This document shows, piece after piece, positions 5,707-6,819 of a stretch of DNA of 6,819 nt. This stretch comes from a bacterium (lineage in GTDB: Bacteria > ARS69): positions 1 through 6,819 of the forward strand of contig JALGZO010000504.1 of assembly GCA_025774865.1 (NCBI GenBank). The letters are read 5' to 3'. A program made the position numbers and the translations under genes. How positions within the stretch are numbered: position 1 is the stretch's first letter; the number at the start of each line of letters is the position of its first letter. The notes under the pieces are model-generated. The model saw only the letters and a program-made list of their open reading frames with translations. It did no database searches and was not told the DNA's origin.

Positions 5707-6819
5707 CGGATCACCGCGAATCTCTCGAGACGTGTCTCCACGACGTCTCCGGACCGGGCTCGAACGTTACAGATGTAGACTCCGCTCACGAGACGGTCGC
5801 CCGGGATCGTGACGATGTTCTGGGTGTTCGGATGCACCGATCCCCGCCGCGAGTCGACCGCTTCGCCGGCGAGGTTGTACATCGTGATGTGTACCTCCGC
5901 CGCGGCAGCCAGCTCGGTTCCGAGCGTGTATCTCACGGTGAGCTCGCCGTCCCCTGCGAAGAGGGGATTCGGATACACGTGGACCGGTCCGTTCAGAATC
6001 TTGCCCTCTGTCGAGACCAGATTCGGTAGGGCCGCGTCCGCGTACGAGCGGTGGGGCCGCGGCCCCCCGCCGAACATGCTCCAGACCGGATTCCGGTCCG
6101 AGGCCAGGCCGGCGAGAATCCGCGAGTACACGTGCCCGTCCGCCGAGTGTACGTACAACTCGAGGCGTCCATCCCCGTTGGCGTCCAGGATGGCCGGCGT
6201 CGAGCGCACCTGTCCGCCCGTGACGATCGGGAAGCCGTCGACCTCTTTGCCGTCGGGGGCGATGGCGCGCACGGTGAAGTCCATCAGACCCACGACGATG
6301 TCGAGCCGGCCGTCGCCGTCGACGTCCGCGATCGCCGGGCCGGGGACATCCCCACCGAACGAGGTCGGAAAGTCCGCGAACTCGGGCGAGGCCGGGAAGC
6401 CCGGGATCTCCGTGCCGTTGTAGTTGAGCGCGTGGACGGATCTCGCCTCGGACATGAAGGCGATCTCGAGCAGACCGTCCTGGTCGAGATCGCCGAACGC
6501 GGCCGGGCCGTGGATCGGAGGATCGACGGACTGCGGCCAGCCGGGCTGCACGCGCCCCTGGGAATCGACGACGGCGAGCCATCCTCCCTCGGTGGCGAGG
6601 AACGACTCCAGAGTGTTCGCGCGGGGATCACGGTCGAGATCAGCCAGACTCACCCACACTCGTTCTCCCTCGTGCTCTTCGGGAAGCTCGAAGGAACGGG
6701 TGACGGGGCGCCGGCCGTCGGCTCCGAAGATCTGGAAGTGGACGCGACCGTCCTGGACGTACGAGATGACACCGTTGAAGCGAGAGTCCCCGTCCGTGTC
6801 GCCGATCGCCATCGTGGAG
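5703..6819 (-). CDS. Partial FG-GAP/VCBS-repeat surface protein with C-terminal sorting-type domain
   Basis: C-terminal 369 residues plus two in-frame upstream codons; the frame is open to the window edge and the ATG at 6812 sits inside a repeat, so the true start lies outside. Acidic calcium-loop motifs of FG-GAP/VCBS type recur: DTDGDS (residue 5, counted from that ATG), DLDRDP (58), DLDQDG (108), DVDGDG (163) and DANGDG (210). They alternate with turns such as NGTEIPGFP and DGKEVDGFP, as expected of beta-propeller blades. After a linker, residues 277-369 have VYPNP near the start, a GEAVDS turn, SGVYICNV, and a final FAVIR, the layout of FlgD-Ig-like/type IX (T9SS) type-A C-terminal sorting domains. 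Such proteins are usually secreted or surface-attached and may bind calcium or other partners; an enzyme domain could lie upstream, out of view. The stop overlaps the next gene's ATG by 4 bp, so translation is probably coupled. Confidence 0.85.
   Translation of the reverse strand, partial: STMAIGDTDGDSRFNGVISYVQDGRVHFQIFGADGRRPVTRSFELPEEHEGERVWVSLADLDRDPRANTLESFLATEGGWLAVVDSQGRVQPGWPQSVDPPIHGPAAFGDLDQDGLLEIAFMSEARSVHALNYNGTEIPGFPASPEFADFPTSFGGDVPGPAIADVDGDGRLDIVVGLMDFTVRAIAPDGKEVDGFPIVTGGQVRSTPAILDANGDGRLELYVHSADGHVYSRILAGLASDRNPVWSMFGGGPRPHRSYADAALPNLVSTEGKILNGPVHVYPNPLFAGDGELTVRYTLGTELAAAAEVHITMYNLAGEAVDSRRGSVHPNTQNIVTIPGDRLVSGVYICNVRARSGDVVETRLERFAVIR

Overview
The window comes from a GC-rich Gram-negative bacterium. 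All five genes supported here lie on the minus strand in one tight block, so reading in the direction of transcription runs from high to low coordinates. Three features point to a diderm of the FCB-like or neighbouring candidate-phylum type (for example Eisenbacteria or Gemmatimonadota-like lineages): a C-terminal sorting/FlgD-Ig-like domain, a large outer-membrane beta-barrel-like protein, and an Omp85/POTRA protein. The lineage is an inference from domain content, not a sequence match.

Layout in transcription order: (1) 6819-5703, the C-terminal part of a surface or secreted protein with FG-GAP/VCBS-type calcium-loop repeats and a C-terminal sorting-type domain; its 5' end is outside the window. 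(2) 5706-4888, a 272-residue inner-membrane protein with a DUF5683-like LPGxGxxYxG motif. (3) 4847-3867, an exported NHL-repeat beta-propeller of six blades, starting at GTG. (4) 3870-565, a 1101-residue exported protein with a beta-rich N-terminal half and a predicted C-terminal outer-membrane barrel ending in Phe. (5) 552-1, the N-terminal part of an Omp85-family (BamA/TamA-like) protein with two POTRA domains, running off the window.

The junctions are a 4-bp ATGA overlap, a 40-bp gap with a good Shine-Dalgarno, another 4-bp ATGA overlap, and a 12-bp gap whose Shine-Dalgarno overlaps the previous stop codon. This is what a single translationally coupled operon looks like. There is no intergenic stretch longer than 40 bp, and I see no promoter, terminator, RNA gene, mobile element or CRISPR inside the window.

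Every product is predicted to be exported or membrane-bound, so the operon most likely builds or serves an envelope structure. The most interesting member is the 1101-residue protein. It carries a duplicated beta module whose wording resembles parts of SprA-like proteins, a VGxxxGxY-type repeat cluster, and only two cysteines, which flank part of that cluster. Co-operonic Omp85 and sorting-domain proteins suggest a cell-surface assembly or display system, but its actual function cannot be read from the sequence.
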